Shown: piece by piece, positions 42,889 to 51,136 of the stretch
Layout of the letters: every line of letters begins with the position of its first letter
Numbering within the stretch: position 1 is the stretch's first letter
Virus record (IMG/VR): IMGVR_UViG_3300047557_002442
Location: 1 to 64,000 of that record
DNA length: 64,000 bases
Direction: 5' to 3' (one strand)
Source of the DNA: a virus
The notes under the pieces: generated by a model
What the model was told of the DNA's origin: nothing
Database searches by the model: none
What the model saw: the letters and a program-made list of their open reading frames with translations, nothing else
Position numbers and translations under genes: made by a program

Positions 42889-43327
42889 TATTTGCCTTCT
42901 CCAACTCTGCATCAAAAATACGTTTTCTCAACTCCGTTGAACTAAAGCTATGATCTCGTTTGTTATACCAAACTTTGATACCACGATCCTCACAAATGTT
43001 CTTACCGGTGAACGGTTGATCCCGGTACTCCTCACCTATAACTCTAACATCAATGGGTAATAGCTTCAACAAATCTTCAAGATCAGCCTCTGTCTCATAA
43101 ATATAAATCTCATCTATCAATGAACATGCTTTGAGTTGAAGTTGTCTTTCAACAATGGTTTGAATTGGTTTATTTTTAAATGAACGATCCCTGGACGGAT
43201 CAACTTGTAGACCTACAATAAGATAGTCACACACTTGCTTCGCTTGTGTAAGCATGTCAATGTGACCTGCATGGAACAAATCAAATGTTGAGCAAGTGAA
43301 CCCTACTCGTTTTTCATTATCAATCAT
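42881..43327 (-). CDS. Cytidylyltransferase-like protein (TagD/HldE-C type)
   Basis: 148 aa. GFTCSTFDLFHAGHIDMLTQ holds the H-x-G-H nucleotide-binding motif, VGLQVDPSRDRSFKNKPIQT and the C-terminal FSSTELRKRIF is the S-S-T-x-x-R motif. It transfers a nucleotide to a sugar or polyol phosphate. In this cluster it may activate the heptose 1-phosphate. It is the first gene of the sugar run and follows the DUF2693-like gene. Confidence 0.8.
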   Translation of the reverse strand: MIDNEKRVGFTCSTFDLFHAGHIDMLTQAKQVCDYLIVGLQVDPSRDRSFKNKPIQTIVERQLQLKACSLIDEIYIYETEADLEDLLKLLPIDVRVIGEEYRDQPFTGKNICEDRGIKVWYNKRDHSFSSTELRKRIFDAELEKANNG

Positions 43328-43596
43328 ACCAACAATCCCTCAATTCTTTTGATACTATCCCAACGGAACGATCTCCACTGTTGCTTCTCAAGATCGAAAA
43401 CCGGAAGAATGTTTTCATTGACAGTACGTTGTTTATCAGTCTTTCTTTCGTACTGCTCAATCAAATCGCTCTTCAGTGAGCACTTCATCACTCGCTCTGT
43501 TCCATCTGTTTTAGTGAAGGTAATATTGAATGGTCCTGTTTGCAAAAGACCAATCAACCATGCACGCGATTCTTTATCATTAAATTCTACTGCCAT
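43324..43596 (-). CDS. DUF2693-like protein
   Basis: 90 aa from ATG 43596. FNITFTKTDGTERVMKCSLK and NILPVFDLEKQQWRSFRWDS, IKRIEGL match a small phage family I recall as DUF2693, a beta-rich fold seen in many T4-like phages. The N-terminal MAVEFNDKESRAWLIGLLQT is helical. Its role is not known. SD AGGAG. Confidence 0.7.
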   Translation of the reverse strand: MAVEFNDKESRAWLIGLLQTGPFNITFTKTDGTERVMKCSLKSDLIEQYERKTDKQRTVNENILPVFDLEKQQWRSFRWDSIKRIEGLLV

Positions 43597-43614
43597 AATA
43601 TATATACTCCTCAA

Positions 43615-43818
43615 TTATCGTTTAACGATTGTGTAAAATTCCTTAGCTAGTTTAAGTGTACGGTTGTTCACCTTGACGATATAGAATCGTTTACCTTCGA
43701 TATCTTCCTCATTAACTAAATCTCCAGTATAGGAGTTATCATTTACTTTGTTTTTAAAGTAAAGATTTCTTCTCACCTCATATGAGGGTCTTCTGCTATT
43801 TCTTGTTAGTACTTTCAT
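43615..43818 (-). CDS. 67-aa hypothetical protein
   Basis: MKVLTRNSRRPSYEVRRNLY, then FKNKVNDNSYTGDLVNEEDI and EGKRFYIVKVNNRTLKLAKE. Basic, probably a small beta-barrel. Overlaps the upstream gene by four bases. Not recognised. Confidence 0.55.
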   Translation of the reverse strand: MKVLTRNSRRPSYEVRRNLYFKNKVNDNSYTGDLVNEEDIEGKRFYIVKVNNRTLKLAKEFYTIVKR

Positions 43819-44108
43819 GTGAACTCTTTTTCCGACTTAATAACTATTTTGTCATCTGGTATTTTCCATCTTTTACAGATATCAGTCAACAGGTTATCGA
43901 AATTATTTGACTGTCCTAAGAATACTTCATCTATATCCCAAGCATAGTATGTTTTCTTATCAGATGTGTATTCAATATGTATTGGGAATACCCAATCCTG
44001 ATCCATTTTCTGCATTTTTCTTATGTTAATGTATGCTTCAGTAAAGTTAAATACAAATGTGACGACCCACCAAACCACAAAAGCAACTATAGCCCATACA
44101 AATATCAT
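43815..44108 (-). CDS. 97-aa membrane-anchored hypothetical protein
   Basis: An N-terminal transmembrane helix (MIFVWAIVAFVVWWVVTFVF) is followed by a soluble domain with WVFPIHIEYTSDKKTYYAWD. It overlaps both neighbours by four bases, in the operon with the RuvC-like nuclease. The function is unknown. Confidence 0.6.
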   Translation of the reverse strand: MIFVWAIVAFVVWWVVTFVFNFTEAYINIRKMQKMDQDWVFPIHIEYTSDKKTYYAWDIDEVFLGQSNNFDNLLTDICKRWKIPDDKIVIKSEKEFT

Positions 44109-44665
44109 GGTTGTTCCTTTTCGTATCCTAATGCACCATACTTACAGACATAATAACTATCTATAATGTCAGATGATGGGTTCCACTGCTTTTCACTCAA
44201 AGAAAACAAACTTTTTATATCCAGGTTATTTTCTTGGATGAATGCAGTCTGCATTAACTCCTTGTTTGCATTACCCTTTCCAGTTGCAATCTTCTTAATT
44301 ACAGTTGGTGGTATTGTTTCGTACTGATAGTGATACTTGAATAAAAGATATTTTAAGATACCAGTATTTTCCGCTATATGAAAAACCCGGCCCGTTGAAC
44401 CATAACTATAATCCTCAATGAATACCTTTTCGATACGATATTCCATTAAGCATTTTATAAGCCACATCGAGATATTTTCATAACGCTCAACTTGGCTATT
44501 ATAAGTGGGGTACATAACTCCACGAAACTGATCATTGTTGATCAATCTCTTAGCATTATCTGCCATATAGTGAAAAGTACAATGTTGTATACTGTATTCT
44601 TCACTACCATTAAAAACGCACAGTGCTGGAGACGTTAATGATAAGTCAATTCCAGCAATAGCCAT
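44105..44665 (-). CDS. RuvC-like Holliday-junction/RNase H-fold nuclease
   Basis: 186 aa. MAIAGIDLSLTSPALCVFNG carries the first catalytic Asp; VFIEDYSYGSTGRVFHIAEN the Glu; and PSSDIIDSYYVCKYG the C-terminal Asp pair. TIPPTVIKKIATGKGNANKE is the RuvC substrate-binding region. Probably resolves branched DNA before packaging, as an alternative to T4 gp49, which is not seen here. Confidence 0.75.
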   Translation of the reverse strand: MAIAGIDLSLTSPALCVFNGSEEYSIQHCTFHYMADNAKRLINNDQFRGVMYPTYNSQVERYENISMWLIKCLMEYRIEKVFIEDYSYGSTGRVFHIAENTGILKYLLFKYHYQYETIPPTVIKKIATGKGNANKELMQTAFIQENNLDIKSLFSLSEKQWNPSSDIIDSYYVCKYGALGYEKEQP

Positions 44666-44667
44666 TC

Positions 44668-44865
44668 TTAATCTTCATCCTCATCATCTTCATCAATGAT
44701 ATCATCATAATCTTCCTCAGCGAATCCTTCATCTATATTGTAGCCACAAAACGGACAAAATACAATTTCTTGTTCAGGATAGTCCGTTGATGTTACTACA
44801 AATTCAGTATCACACCCTTCACAATATATTGGATCACCAGACAAATATTCTTCTAGTTGCACCAT
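44668..44865 (-). CDS. Small zinc-ribbon protein with acidic tail
   Basis: 65 aa. Two Cys pairs, CEGC near 19-22 and CPFC near 37-40, form a zinc ribbon; the last 20 residues are almost all Asp/Glu. It overlaps the secreted nuclease gene end. The role is unknown; such proteins may mimic or bind nucleic-acid machinery. Confidence 0.65.
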   Translation of the reverse strand: MVQLEEYLSGDPIYCEGCDTEFVVTSTDYPEQEIVFCPFCGYNIDEGFAEEDYDDIIDEDDEDED

Positions 44866-45272
44866 GACTGCTTTGCCTCCCCGTGATATGGACGTGCCAA
44901 GTTATTTTGAATAAGAAGTGCTGATAGTTTTTGACCATCAATAATTACGTCACCAAGTACTCTACCACCAAATTTGTCCCACTCCTTCAATTCGACTTGA
45001 ACCCTTTTAGCATTGGCTATTGCTTTCTTTGTAAAGTCTGTAGCCGCTTGACCTTTTTGAGCTTCCTTCTCACATTTAGCTCTTGGAGCTTTTTCTGGTG
45101 TATCTACACCTAACACTCTAATTTTCAGGGTCTTTCCAAGTTCTGGTGGTAAGAAACTAGCTTCGAATTCAACCGTGTCTCCATCAACTGCTCTTGTAAT
45201 TTTCCAATCATGAGATTGTGCTTGTGTATTGATGCTCGTGACTAGCAAGAGCGTTGCTAAAAAATATTTCAT
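44853..45272 (-). CDS. Secreted thermonuclease (SNase family)
   Basis: 139 aa from ATG 45272 (SD AAAGG), giving the signal peptide MKYFLATLLLVTSINTQA. The SNase core is WKITRAVDGDTVEFEASF, LKIRVLGVDTPEKAPRAKCE with catalytic Arg/Glu/Asp, and WDKFGGRVLGDVIIDGQK. It cuts DNA or RNA, after export to the periplasm. It could degrade competing phage DNA or release nucleotides; this is inference. Confidence 0.85.
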   Translation of the reverse strand: MKYFLATLLLVTSINTQAQSHDWKITRAVDGDTVEFEASFLPPELGKTLKIRVLGVDTPEKAPRAKCEKEAQKGQAATDFTKKAIANAKRVQVELKEWDKFGGRVLGDVIIDGQKLSALLIQNNLARPYHGEAKQSWCN

Positions 45273-45289
45273 GGTTACCTTTCTTATTG

Positions 45290-46282
45290 TTATGCCGCTT
45301 GACCCCAAACATCTGACCAATCTCCAGATAGTGCACCTTTTGCATAATCAGTAGCACGGTTCTCAAAGAAGTTGGTATGTGTCGGAGCGTTAATCATCTC
45401 TTCGACCCAAGGCAATGGATTCTTTTTGACTTTGAATATTCCCTTAAGACCTAGTGAGATCAATCTTCTATCTGCAATATATCGAATGTATTGTTTTACT
45501 TGTTCTGGTGTCAAATCTATCATACTACTCATACCAAACGATAGATCAATAAACTTATCTTCAAGTTCAACCATTCTTTCTGCAATGGTATATATTTGTG
45601 ATTTTAAATCGTCATTCCATAGTTCGCGATTTTCTTCAATGTATGTTCTAAACAGCTTGATCATATTCTCAGCATGCATCGTTTCATCAACAATAGACCA
45701 AGTAACGATTTGACCCATACCCTTCATCATTCCGTTACGTGGGAAGTTTAATAACATAATGAATGAGCTGAATAGTTGCATACCCTCAGTAAATGCAGAG
45801 AAGGCTGCAATGTTAGTGGCTACTGATTGTGGGGTACCATTCTTACTTGACAAATCCATGAAGTATTCATGCTTTGCCTTCATTGACTCATAATCTAGGA
45901 ACTCACTATATGTTGTTTCAGGCATACCTAAGGTTTCAATAAGATGTGAGTATGCAGCAATGTGTAATGCTTCTCTCGCTGCAAATCCTAACAACATCAT
46001 ACGGACTTCAGGTTGTTGGAAGTATGGTAGATAGTTCGTAACATATCCACCGGCAACGTCAATATCGCCTTGTGTAAAGAACCTAAAGATATGTGTTAGA
46101 AATTGTTTCTGGGATGGTGTAATCTTATTTTTCCAATCTTTAACATCTTCCAGCATTGGTACTTCTGTATGCAACCAATGTGCTTGCTCATGTTGTAGCC
46201 AAGCTTCATATGCCCATGGATAATTAAATGGCTTGAAAAAACTTCTATCTTCTGTTAACTTATACTTTACTTTCTTTATCAT
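45290..46282 (-). CDS. nrdB: Ribonucleotide reductase class I small subunit
   Basis: 330 aa from ATG 46282. Metal ligands are in place: TEVPMLEDVKDW, AAREALHIAAYSHLIETLGM (Glu, His and the radical Tyr at His+4), FTEGMQLFSSF and WSIVDETMHAENM. It generates the radical for reduction of ribonucleotides. It is followed by the nuclease gene and preceded by FmdB and nrdA in one operon. Confidence 0.92.
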   Translation of the reverse strand: MIKKVKYKLTEDRSFFKPFNYPWAYEAWLQHEQAHWLHTEVPMLEDVKDWKNKITPSQKQFLTHIFRFFTQGDIDVAGGYVTNYLPYFQQPEVRMMLLGFAAREALHIAAYSHLIETLGMPETTYSEFLDYESMKAKHEYFMDLSSKNGTPQSVATNIAAFSAFTEGMQLFSSFIMLLNFPRNGMMKGMGQIVTWSIVDETMHAENMIKLFRTYIEENRELWNDDLKSQIYTIAERMVELEDKFIDLSFGMSSMIDLTPEQVKQYIRYIADRRLISLGLKGIFKVKKNPLPWVEEMINAPTHTNFFENRATDYAKGALSGDWSDVWGQAA

Positions 46283-46284
46283 TC

Positions 46285-46467
46285 TTAATATTTCCCGTCT
46301 GTTTTCATCCAACCTTTACCTTTGTACTCAACACTTGGTGCAGCTAGAAATGTTCTTTCTAAACCATGTTTCTTACAAGTAGGACATTCAGTTGGATGAG
46401 GATCTTTGATAGATTTGTTTATTTCACAAAACTCACCACACATATTACATTTATAATCATATAGCAT
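46285..46467 (-). CDS. FmdB-family zinc ribbon protein
   Basis: 60 aa. MLYDYKCNMCGEFCEINKSI, then CPTCKKHGLERTFLAAPSV. Two C-x-x-C knuckles make a typical FmdB ribbon. It is wedged between nrdA and nrdB with two-base gaps, suggesting a role with RNR, for instance metal handling, but no evidence proves it. Confidence 0.8.
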   Translation of the reverse strand: MLYDYKCNMCGEFCEINKSIKDPHPTECPTCKKHGLERTFLAAPSVEYKGKGWMKTDGKY

Positions 46468-46469
46468 TA

Positions 46470-48272
46470 CTAACCCTCACAGGCAATACAGGTATCCCCT
46501 TCAGCAATTTGCTTAAGATCGATCTCTTCAATAACTTGACGCTCTATCTTCTTAGCAACTTTGTCGGCTTTACCAATTTTTTCTGAACGGCAATAGTACA
46601 ACGTTTTCAGACCCATCTTCCACGCCATAAAGTGTATAGCATGTAGATACTTAATATTGACGTTTGGTCTGAAGAAAAGATTTAGCGATTGTGCTTGATC
46701 AATGAACGCTTGACGATCGGCAGCATGCTGAATGATCCATCGTTGGTCGATCTCCATGGAAGTCTTGAAAACATCTTTTGTCCAGTCATCCATCCAATCC
46801 AGGTGTTGAACCGATCCATCGTTTGCAATAATGGAACTCCATGTCTCATCATACCAACCTTCTTTCTCGTTCTCTGCTTGTTTACGAACAATCCTATCTA
46901 ACCACTTGTTTTTGTTGAGGTATGAGCCAGATAATGTATCTTGTCTATAGGCATTTGCTCTATATGGTTCTATTGAAGGTGATGTATTACCCATAATAAT
47001 AGAGCTAGAGGCATTAGGGGCAATAGCCATAAGATGAGAAAAACGATTACCAGTACCAACGGCATCTGGTGCTTCACCTCGCTCTGCACCAAGTTGTTTG
47101 TTTGCTTCATCCAGCTTCTCTCTCATATGTTTAAATATTTTAATATTTGTACTAGCTGCTAATGATGTTTCCCATGGAATGTTGTGCTTTTGTAAGTATG
47201 CATGATATCCTAAAGCACCAACACCAATTGACCTCTCTCTATTAGCACTGTGTATTGCACGACTTATTTCATTCGGTGCATTACTAATAAAGTGTGAAAG
47301 TACATTATCTAACATCTCAGCAACATCACGTAAGAACAATGGATCATCTTTCCATTCATCAAAGTATTCTAAGTTCACTGAAGACAAACAACATACTGCC
47401 GTACGATCTTTATCTGTTGGTAGAATAATTTCAGAACATAAGTTTGATTGTCTGATCTTCAACCCAAAACGCTTTTGCCATTCTGGCATCAATCTATTAG
47501 ATGTATCAATATAATGGATATATGGTTCACCAGTCTGCATTCTCATTTCCAGAATACGCTGCCACAACTCTCTTGCAGGTACTTTATCGCGAACTTCACC
47601 ATTGTGTGGATCTTTTAGTTCCCATGTATCATCAGCATCCTTATCAATCATACAACGCTCAATCAACTCCATGAAGTCGTCTGTAATATTGATACCATGA
47701 TGAAGATTCAAACATCGCATGTTTTGATCCCCAGTCGGTTTTCTCATCTCTAAGAAAATAAGGATGTCTGGGTGACTAATGTCCAAATAAGCAGCATAAC
47801 TGCCGCGACGAGTCCTACCTTGACGATAAGCCAAACTACTTGCATCATAAGTTCTAAGATGAGGCATAACACCCACAGACTTATCATCAGCACTACGAAT
47901 CCCAACGCCAATTCCAACACCGCCTCCTAACATCGACAACCAATTGACTTCCGACAAACAATCAACCAACCCTTGTGCACTATCATGTAAGTAAGGCAGA
48001 AAACAAGAGATAGGAAGAGACCTAGCACTACGCCCTGTAGACAAAATAGGAGTACTGTAAGATAACCAATGCTTGCTAGAATACTCATAAAGACGCTGAG
48101 CATGTTCTGGGTTAGATCCAAACTTCTTTGATACATATGCAAATCTTTCTTGTGGTGACTGTTCATTATCAAGCATGTACGATTCGCGTAATCTTTTGAG
48201 ACCTAGTTCATCAAACAAACTATCTCTGGTGGGATCTATCTTCACATCCCATTGAACATTTTCAATATCCAT
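46470..48272 (-). CDS. nrdA: Ribonucleotide reductase class I large subunit, no ATP-cone
   Basis: 600 aa, against about 760 in E. coli and T4. The first residues go straight into the catalytic domain, so the N-terminal allosteric ATP-cone is missing. Active-site parts are present: SLPISCFLPYLHDS, NLCSEIILPTDKDRTAVCCL (N-x-C-x-E), and the C-terminal redox pair CIACEG. It reduces ribonucleotides for phage DNA synthesis, likely without dATP inhibition through a cone. Confidence 0.92.
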   Translation of the reverse strand: MDIENVQWDVKIDPTRDSLFDELGLKRLRESYMLDNEQSPQERFAYVSKKFGSNPEHAQRLYEYSSKHWLSYSTPILSTGRSARSLPISCFLPYLHDSAQGLVDCLSEVNWLSMLGGGVGIGVGIRSADDKSVGVMPHLRTYDASSLAYRQGRTRRGSYAAYLDISHPDILIFLEMRKPTGDQNMRCLNLHHGINITDDFMELIERCMIDKDADDTWELKDPHNGEVRDKVPARELWQRILEMRMQTGEPYIHYIDTSNRLMPEWQKRFGLKIRQSNLCSEIILPTDKDRTAVCCLSSVNLEYFDEWKDDPLFLRDVAEMLDNVLSHFISNAPNEISRAIHSANRERSIGVGALGYHAYLQKHNIPWETSLAASTNIKIFKHMREKLDEANKQLGAERGEAPDAVGTGNRFSHLMAIAPNASSSIIMGNTSPSIEPYRANAYRQDTLSGSYLNKNKWLDRIVRKQAENEKEGWYDETWSSIIANDGSVQHLDWMDDWTKDVFKTSMEIDQRWIIQHAADRQAFIDQAQSLNLFFRPNVNIKYLHAIHFMAWKMGLKTLYYCRSEKIGKADKVAKKIERQVIEEIDLKQIAEGDTCIACEG

Positions 48273-48282
48273 AAAACCTCAG

Positions 48283-48867
48283 TTAATCTTTTTCGTTGTT
48301 GTAAATTTTGTCAAATAATTTCTTTTGTTCCGTATACCACTCTTGCCAAGCCTTTGTCTGTTCTACTACTTCGTGGTAGATTCCGTAGTTTTCTGTGACG
48401 GTTCTTCCGACATCAGAGATTTTAACTTCGGAGGTTCCTTCATAAGATTCGCTGGGGCTGTCGGGAACGACGGCTTTGGCGGCACTGTCATGAAGCAAGA
48501 CGAAAGCATTAGGGACACGGCAATCATTGTCATACTTTGTAACGTATTGATCAACATACTTGACGATCTCATTTGTTTTCTCCTTAATCTGTATTATCTT
48601 TTTGTCATGCTTATCAGCTAACATTTTATTAAGATCTGTTGACTCTTGTTGGTATTGTTGAGCCTTTGCCTCCAATATAGCTATTTGTTCTCTCATATCC
48701 TTTTGACCAAATATGAGGCCTTCCAAGAATACTGAAGCACAAAATATTAAAGCTGCTATTGGATATAATAGTATACTTCTCAATATCGATGCTACTATTA
48801 TACCACCAATTCCTACAAAAAGCAATAGATGAACTACCCAATCTGGGATTAAATTTATCACCCACAT
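48283..48867 (-). CDS. Rz: Rz-like inner-membrane spanin
   Basis: 194 aa. Two hydrophobic segments (WVVHLLLFVGIGGIIVASIL and LLYPIAALIFCASVFLEGL) are followed by a coiled coil (about 60-110) and a C-terminal motif CRVPNAFVLLHDSAAKAV, then VTENYGIYHEVVEQTKAWQE, typical of Rz-like proteins in marine phages. A second frame inside it encodes a lipoprotein, the usual Rz/Rz1 arrangement. Together they fuse the inner and outer membranes at the end of lysis. Confidence 0.7.
   Translation of the reverse strand: MWVINLIPDWVVHLLLFVGIGGIIVASILRSILLYPIAALIFCASVFLEGLIFGQKDMREQIAILEAKAQQYQQESTDLNKMLADKHDKKIIQIKEKTNEIVKYVDQYVTKYDNDCRVPNAFVLLHDSAAKAVVPDSPSESYEGTSEVKISDVGRTVTENYGIYHEVVEQTKAWQEWYTEQKKLFDKIYNNEKD
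48366..48572 (-). CDS. Rz1: Rz1-like outer-membrane spanin nested in Rz
   Basis: 68 aa in a different frame inside the Rz gene. A lipobox signal (MTMIAVSLMLSSC, Cys near 26) is followed by a Pro-rich mature part (PPKPSFPTAPANLMKEPPK). The ATG at 48572 or the internal one at 48557 could start it. Size, lipobox, proline content and nesting match Rz1 outer-membrane spanins. Confidence 0.75.
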   Translation of the reverse strand: MRSSSMLINTLQSMTMIAVSLMLSSCFMTVPPKPSFPTAPANLMKEPPKLKSLMSEEPSQKTTESTTK

Positions 48868-48875
48868 ACTAACTC

Positions 48876-49544
48876 CTATTGATTTGTGAACTCGTCTATC
48901 ATTGGAAACACTTCACTGATTACCTTTGCACAAGCAATAGCTATATCAGCATGTTCCTTCTGTGTTCCGTTGGCAGAACGGAGTTCTATGTAATGTACCC
49001 ATGAACGAAGTGTTCCGTTCATATATAAGCGAGAAACGGTGTTTCCTTCTGGTAATACTGCACGTGCTTGCTCTTTTGCAATCCCATTACTGATTGCCCA
49101 TTGGTAGGCACGCTTTGCTTCCATAATAACAGAAAGCTGTCTATTTTCCCACTCTTCCTTCAAATATTCATCATCTGTTTCTACTGAGTTTTGACGATTC
49201 ACTGGATCTTGAAGTCTTGCTTCTCTTACCTCAAAATCAAGGTCTGATGTCGGATCTGCATAGCGCTGACTAAATTCTTGGAATGAAAATGATCTATGAC
49301 GAAGCATTTGTCTAGCTATATCACGGGTTGTAGTAATCTCGAGACATAGAGAGACCATCTCAAGAGGTGACCAATGTTTATGCTTTGTAAGATAGCGAAT
49401 CAGTTTCTCACTTGTTTCTGTATTGTATTGATTTGCTGGATTTGATACTCGTGCACAGAATGCTACTAAATCTTGAGCATCTTCGAGTCCTTGCTGTTTT
49501 ACTTCATCATGTGGTTGGGAGTAACTGATCAGTTTTATTTTCAT
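48876..49544 (-). CDS. thyX: Flavin-dependent thymidylate synthase
   Basis: 222 aa. ThyX motif RHRSFSFQEFSQRY (R-H-R-x7-S) near 82-95, FCARVSNPANQYNTE at the start, and ARAVLPEGNTVSRLYMNGTL, RSWVHYIELR in the active site. It makes dTMP from dUMP using FAD and methylenetetrahydrofolate. Adjacent to primase and RNR genes, it completes a nucleotide supply module. Confidence 0.93.
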   Translation of the reverse strand: MKIKLISYSQPHDEVKQQGLEDAQDLVAFCARVSNPANQYNTETSEKLIRYLTKHKHWSPLEMVSLCLEITTTRDIARQMLRHRSFSFQEFSQRYADPTSDLDFEVREARLQDPVNRQNSVETDDEYLKEEWENRQLSVIMEAKRAYQWAISNGIAKEQARAVLPEGNTVSRLYMNGTLRSWVHYIELRSANGTQKEHADIAIACAKVISEVFPMIDEFTNQ

Positions 49545-49545
49545 T

Positions 49546-50541
49546 TCATACCTTTTTCCATGTTGCCATTCTTGCTTTTGCTGCTAAGCCTTGAAAGACG
49601 TTTTCATCTATAATCTTTTTGTAAGTACTAAGACCACTCATAACCATTTCATTTATATCTTTGTAAGGTATATATTCGGGCCATATGGCAACTTTATAAC
49701 CTTGATCGATATATTTTTCTATCCTTCTAACAATCTCTTTATTACGAGGCTCATTATCAAACACAATAACTGCGTTGTCCTTATTGAGATCGGTAGGTAG
49801 ATCTGCCCCTGCCATTGCGATTGCATTAGGCAGAAACATAGAGTCAATTGGACCTTCCGTTACGTAGAAAGTCTTGTTCATATCTACAGAATCAAGACCA
49901 AATAGCTTTGGTTTTGAATCGTCAATAACTATAGTTATATATCTAATTCCATCTTTAGAAAAACTTCTTCCTTGCAGGGCGAATAAAGTCCCTTCTTTAT
50001 CGATAAACGGAATAACCATGCGGGGTTCATCGATGCTGGCATCAAATTTATCTGGAATGAAAGTATTGACCCATGCTTTAAATTTTGGTACATAAAATAA
50101 TTTTGCATGGAATGGAGTTGGAATTAATCTTGAGTCAACATACTGTTTTGCAGGATGATCCGGTCTTAACTGTGATACCTTCTTTAACATCTTGAGAGGA
50201 GACTCTTTGATAAACTTTGGCTTCTCGAAAGATGTTATATCAATAGGCTTTTGCTCTTGTGGAGTATGCTTAGCTACAAATCTTTCTTGAGCATATTCTT
50301 TATAGAGAGTTGGATCTAATGTCTTAATAAAGTTACCGAGTGACATTGATGCGCCACAGTTATGACAATAGAATACTGTTTTATCAGCTTTACTAAGGAT
50401 ATAACCACGGGTTTTTGATTTTTTAGTATGAGAATCCCCACATAGAGGACATCTGAAGTTATAGACGTTGTTTGTCTGTTTTTTGAAGCGTTCTAGTCTA
50501 GGGGAGAGTAAGTTTGCGTATTTGTAATCAATAAAGTCCAA
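49546..50541 (-). CDS. gp61: DNA primase gp61
   Basis: 331 aa, T4 gp61 is 342. N-terminal zinc finger CPLCGDS...CHNCG (about 31-62), a TOPRIM-like region FYVTEGPIDSMFLPNAIAMA and NAVIVFDNEPRNKEIVRRIE with acidic residues. It synthesises RNA primers with the gp41 helicase. The start is TTG at 50541 with AAAGGAT upstream; no ATG precedes the zinc finger. A sigma70-like promoter with flanking inverted repeats is just upstream. Confidence 0.88.
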   Translation of the reverse strand: MDFIDYKYANLLSPRLERFKKQTNNVYNFRCPLCGDSHTKKSKTRGYILSKADKTVFYCHNCGASMSLGNFIKTLDPTLYKEYAQERFVAKHTPQEQKPIDITSFEKPKFIKESPLKMLKKVSQLRPDHPAKQYVDSRLIPTPFHAKLFYVPKFKAWVNTFIPDKFDASIDEPRMVIPFIDKEGTLFALQGRSFSKDGIRYITIVIDDSKPKLFGLDSVDMNKTFYVTEGPIDSMFLPNAIAMAGADLPTDLNKDNAVIVFDNEPRNKEIVRRIEKYIDQGYKVAIWPEYIPYKDINEMVMSGLSTYKKIIDENVFQGLAAKARMATWKKV

Positions 50542-50547
50542 TATATA

Positions 50548-50591
50548 ATCCTTTCGCTTAACAGCGTTATTATACTGCTAAACGAAAGGAT
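50548..50591. promoter_or_regulatory. Inverted repeat around the gp61 promoter -10
   Basis: ATCCTTTCG (50548-50556) and CGAAAGGAT (50583-50591) are perfect 9-bp inverted arms flanking the TATAAT at 50569-50574; a candidate operator or mRNA hairpin covering the ribosome site. Confidence 0.55.
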
Positions 50592-50598
50592 AAGTCAA
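50569..50598 (-). promoter_or_regulatory. sigma70-like promoter for the gp61 primase
   Basis: Minus strand TTGACT (50598-50593), 18-base spacer, consensus TATAAT (50574-50569), 28 bases before the TTG start. Confidence 0.7.
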
Positions 50599-50600
50599 CT

Positions 50601-50828
50601 TTATTTTATTAAATGTGATATGATGTATCCAATAACGATTCCACCACCGATAACCATCCATCTCCATTTTTCGAGATTGGTTAGTCTTTCCTCGATGTTA
50701 ATGAAATGCCTCATCAAAGCATCATGCTGCTCTTTTTGTTCTGCTCTGAGCTCTTTGATGTCTGTTGCTATATTTTTTACTTCATTTTCCAAGACGGCAA
50801 TCCTCGCTACTGAATCATACATTTCCAT
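50601..50828 (-). CDS. XhlA-like coiled-coil membrane protein
   Basis: 75 aa. A heptad-rich coiled coil (VLENEVKNIATDIKELRAEQ, then HFINIEERLTNLEKWRW) ends in one transmembrane helix (MVIGGGIVIGYIISHLI). This matches the XhlA/haemolysin family that works with holins in lysis. It lies next to the putative holin gene, supporting that role. Confidence 0.75.
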   Translation of the reverse strand: MEMYDSVARIAVLENEVKNIATDIKELRAEQKEQHDALMRHFINIEERLTNLEKWRWMVIGGGIVIGYIISHLIK

Positions 50829-50833
50829 GACAA

Positions 50834-51118
50834 CTATTCTCCAGCTTGATCAGATCCGGACTTGATAGCTTCAACTTTTTCTTGTCCACGTGTCCATGCA
50901 CTGATACCTAAAATAGCACCAAATGCAATATGTATCAATCCACCACCTTGCAATGTTAATGATTGCCACATAGCAATATGTTGACCTGGATTCCAGAATT
51001 GTAACAGGTTAAAAAGTACTGGACCAAGAATAAAATCAAAAATATTGATAGCCATATATGTTACTGCCATCATAGGACGCCATTTCGTGGTCATCCAATC
51101 TTCTTTTTTAGCTGCCAT
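50834..51118 (-). CDS. Putative holin, multi-TM
   Basis: 94 aa from ATG 51118. WRPMMAVTYMAINIFDFILG, PVLFNLLQFW and SLTLQGGGLIHIAFGAILGI give two to three membrane helices and a charged C-terminus, resembling the 3-TM (GTA-type) holin family. Next to the XhlA-like gene. An extended -10 promoter (TGGTATAAT) is upstream. Confidence 0.7.
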   Translation of the reverse strand: MAAKKEDWMTTKWRPMMAVTYMAINIFDFILGPVLFNLLQFWNPGQHIAMWQSLTLQGGGLIHIAFGAILGISAWTRGQEKVEAIKSGSDQAGE

Positions 51119-51136
51119 GTTTTTTCCTTTGTTATT

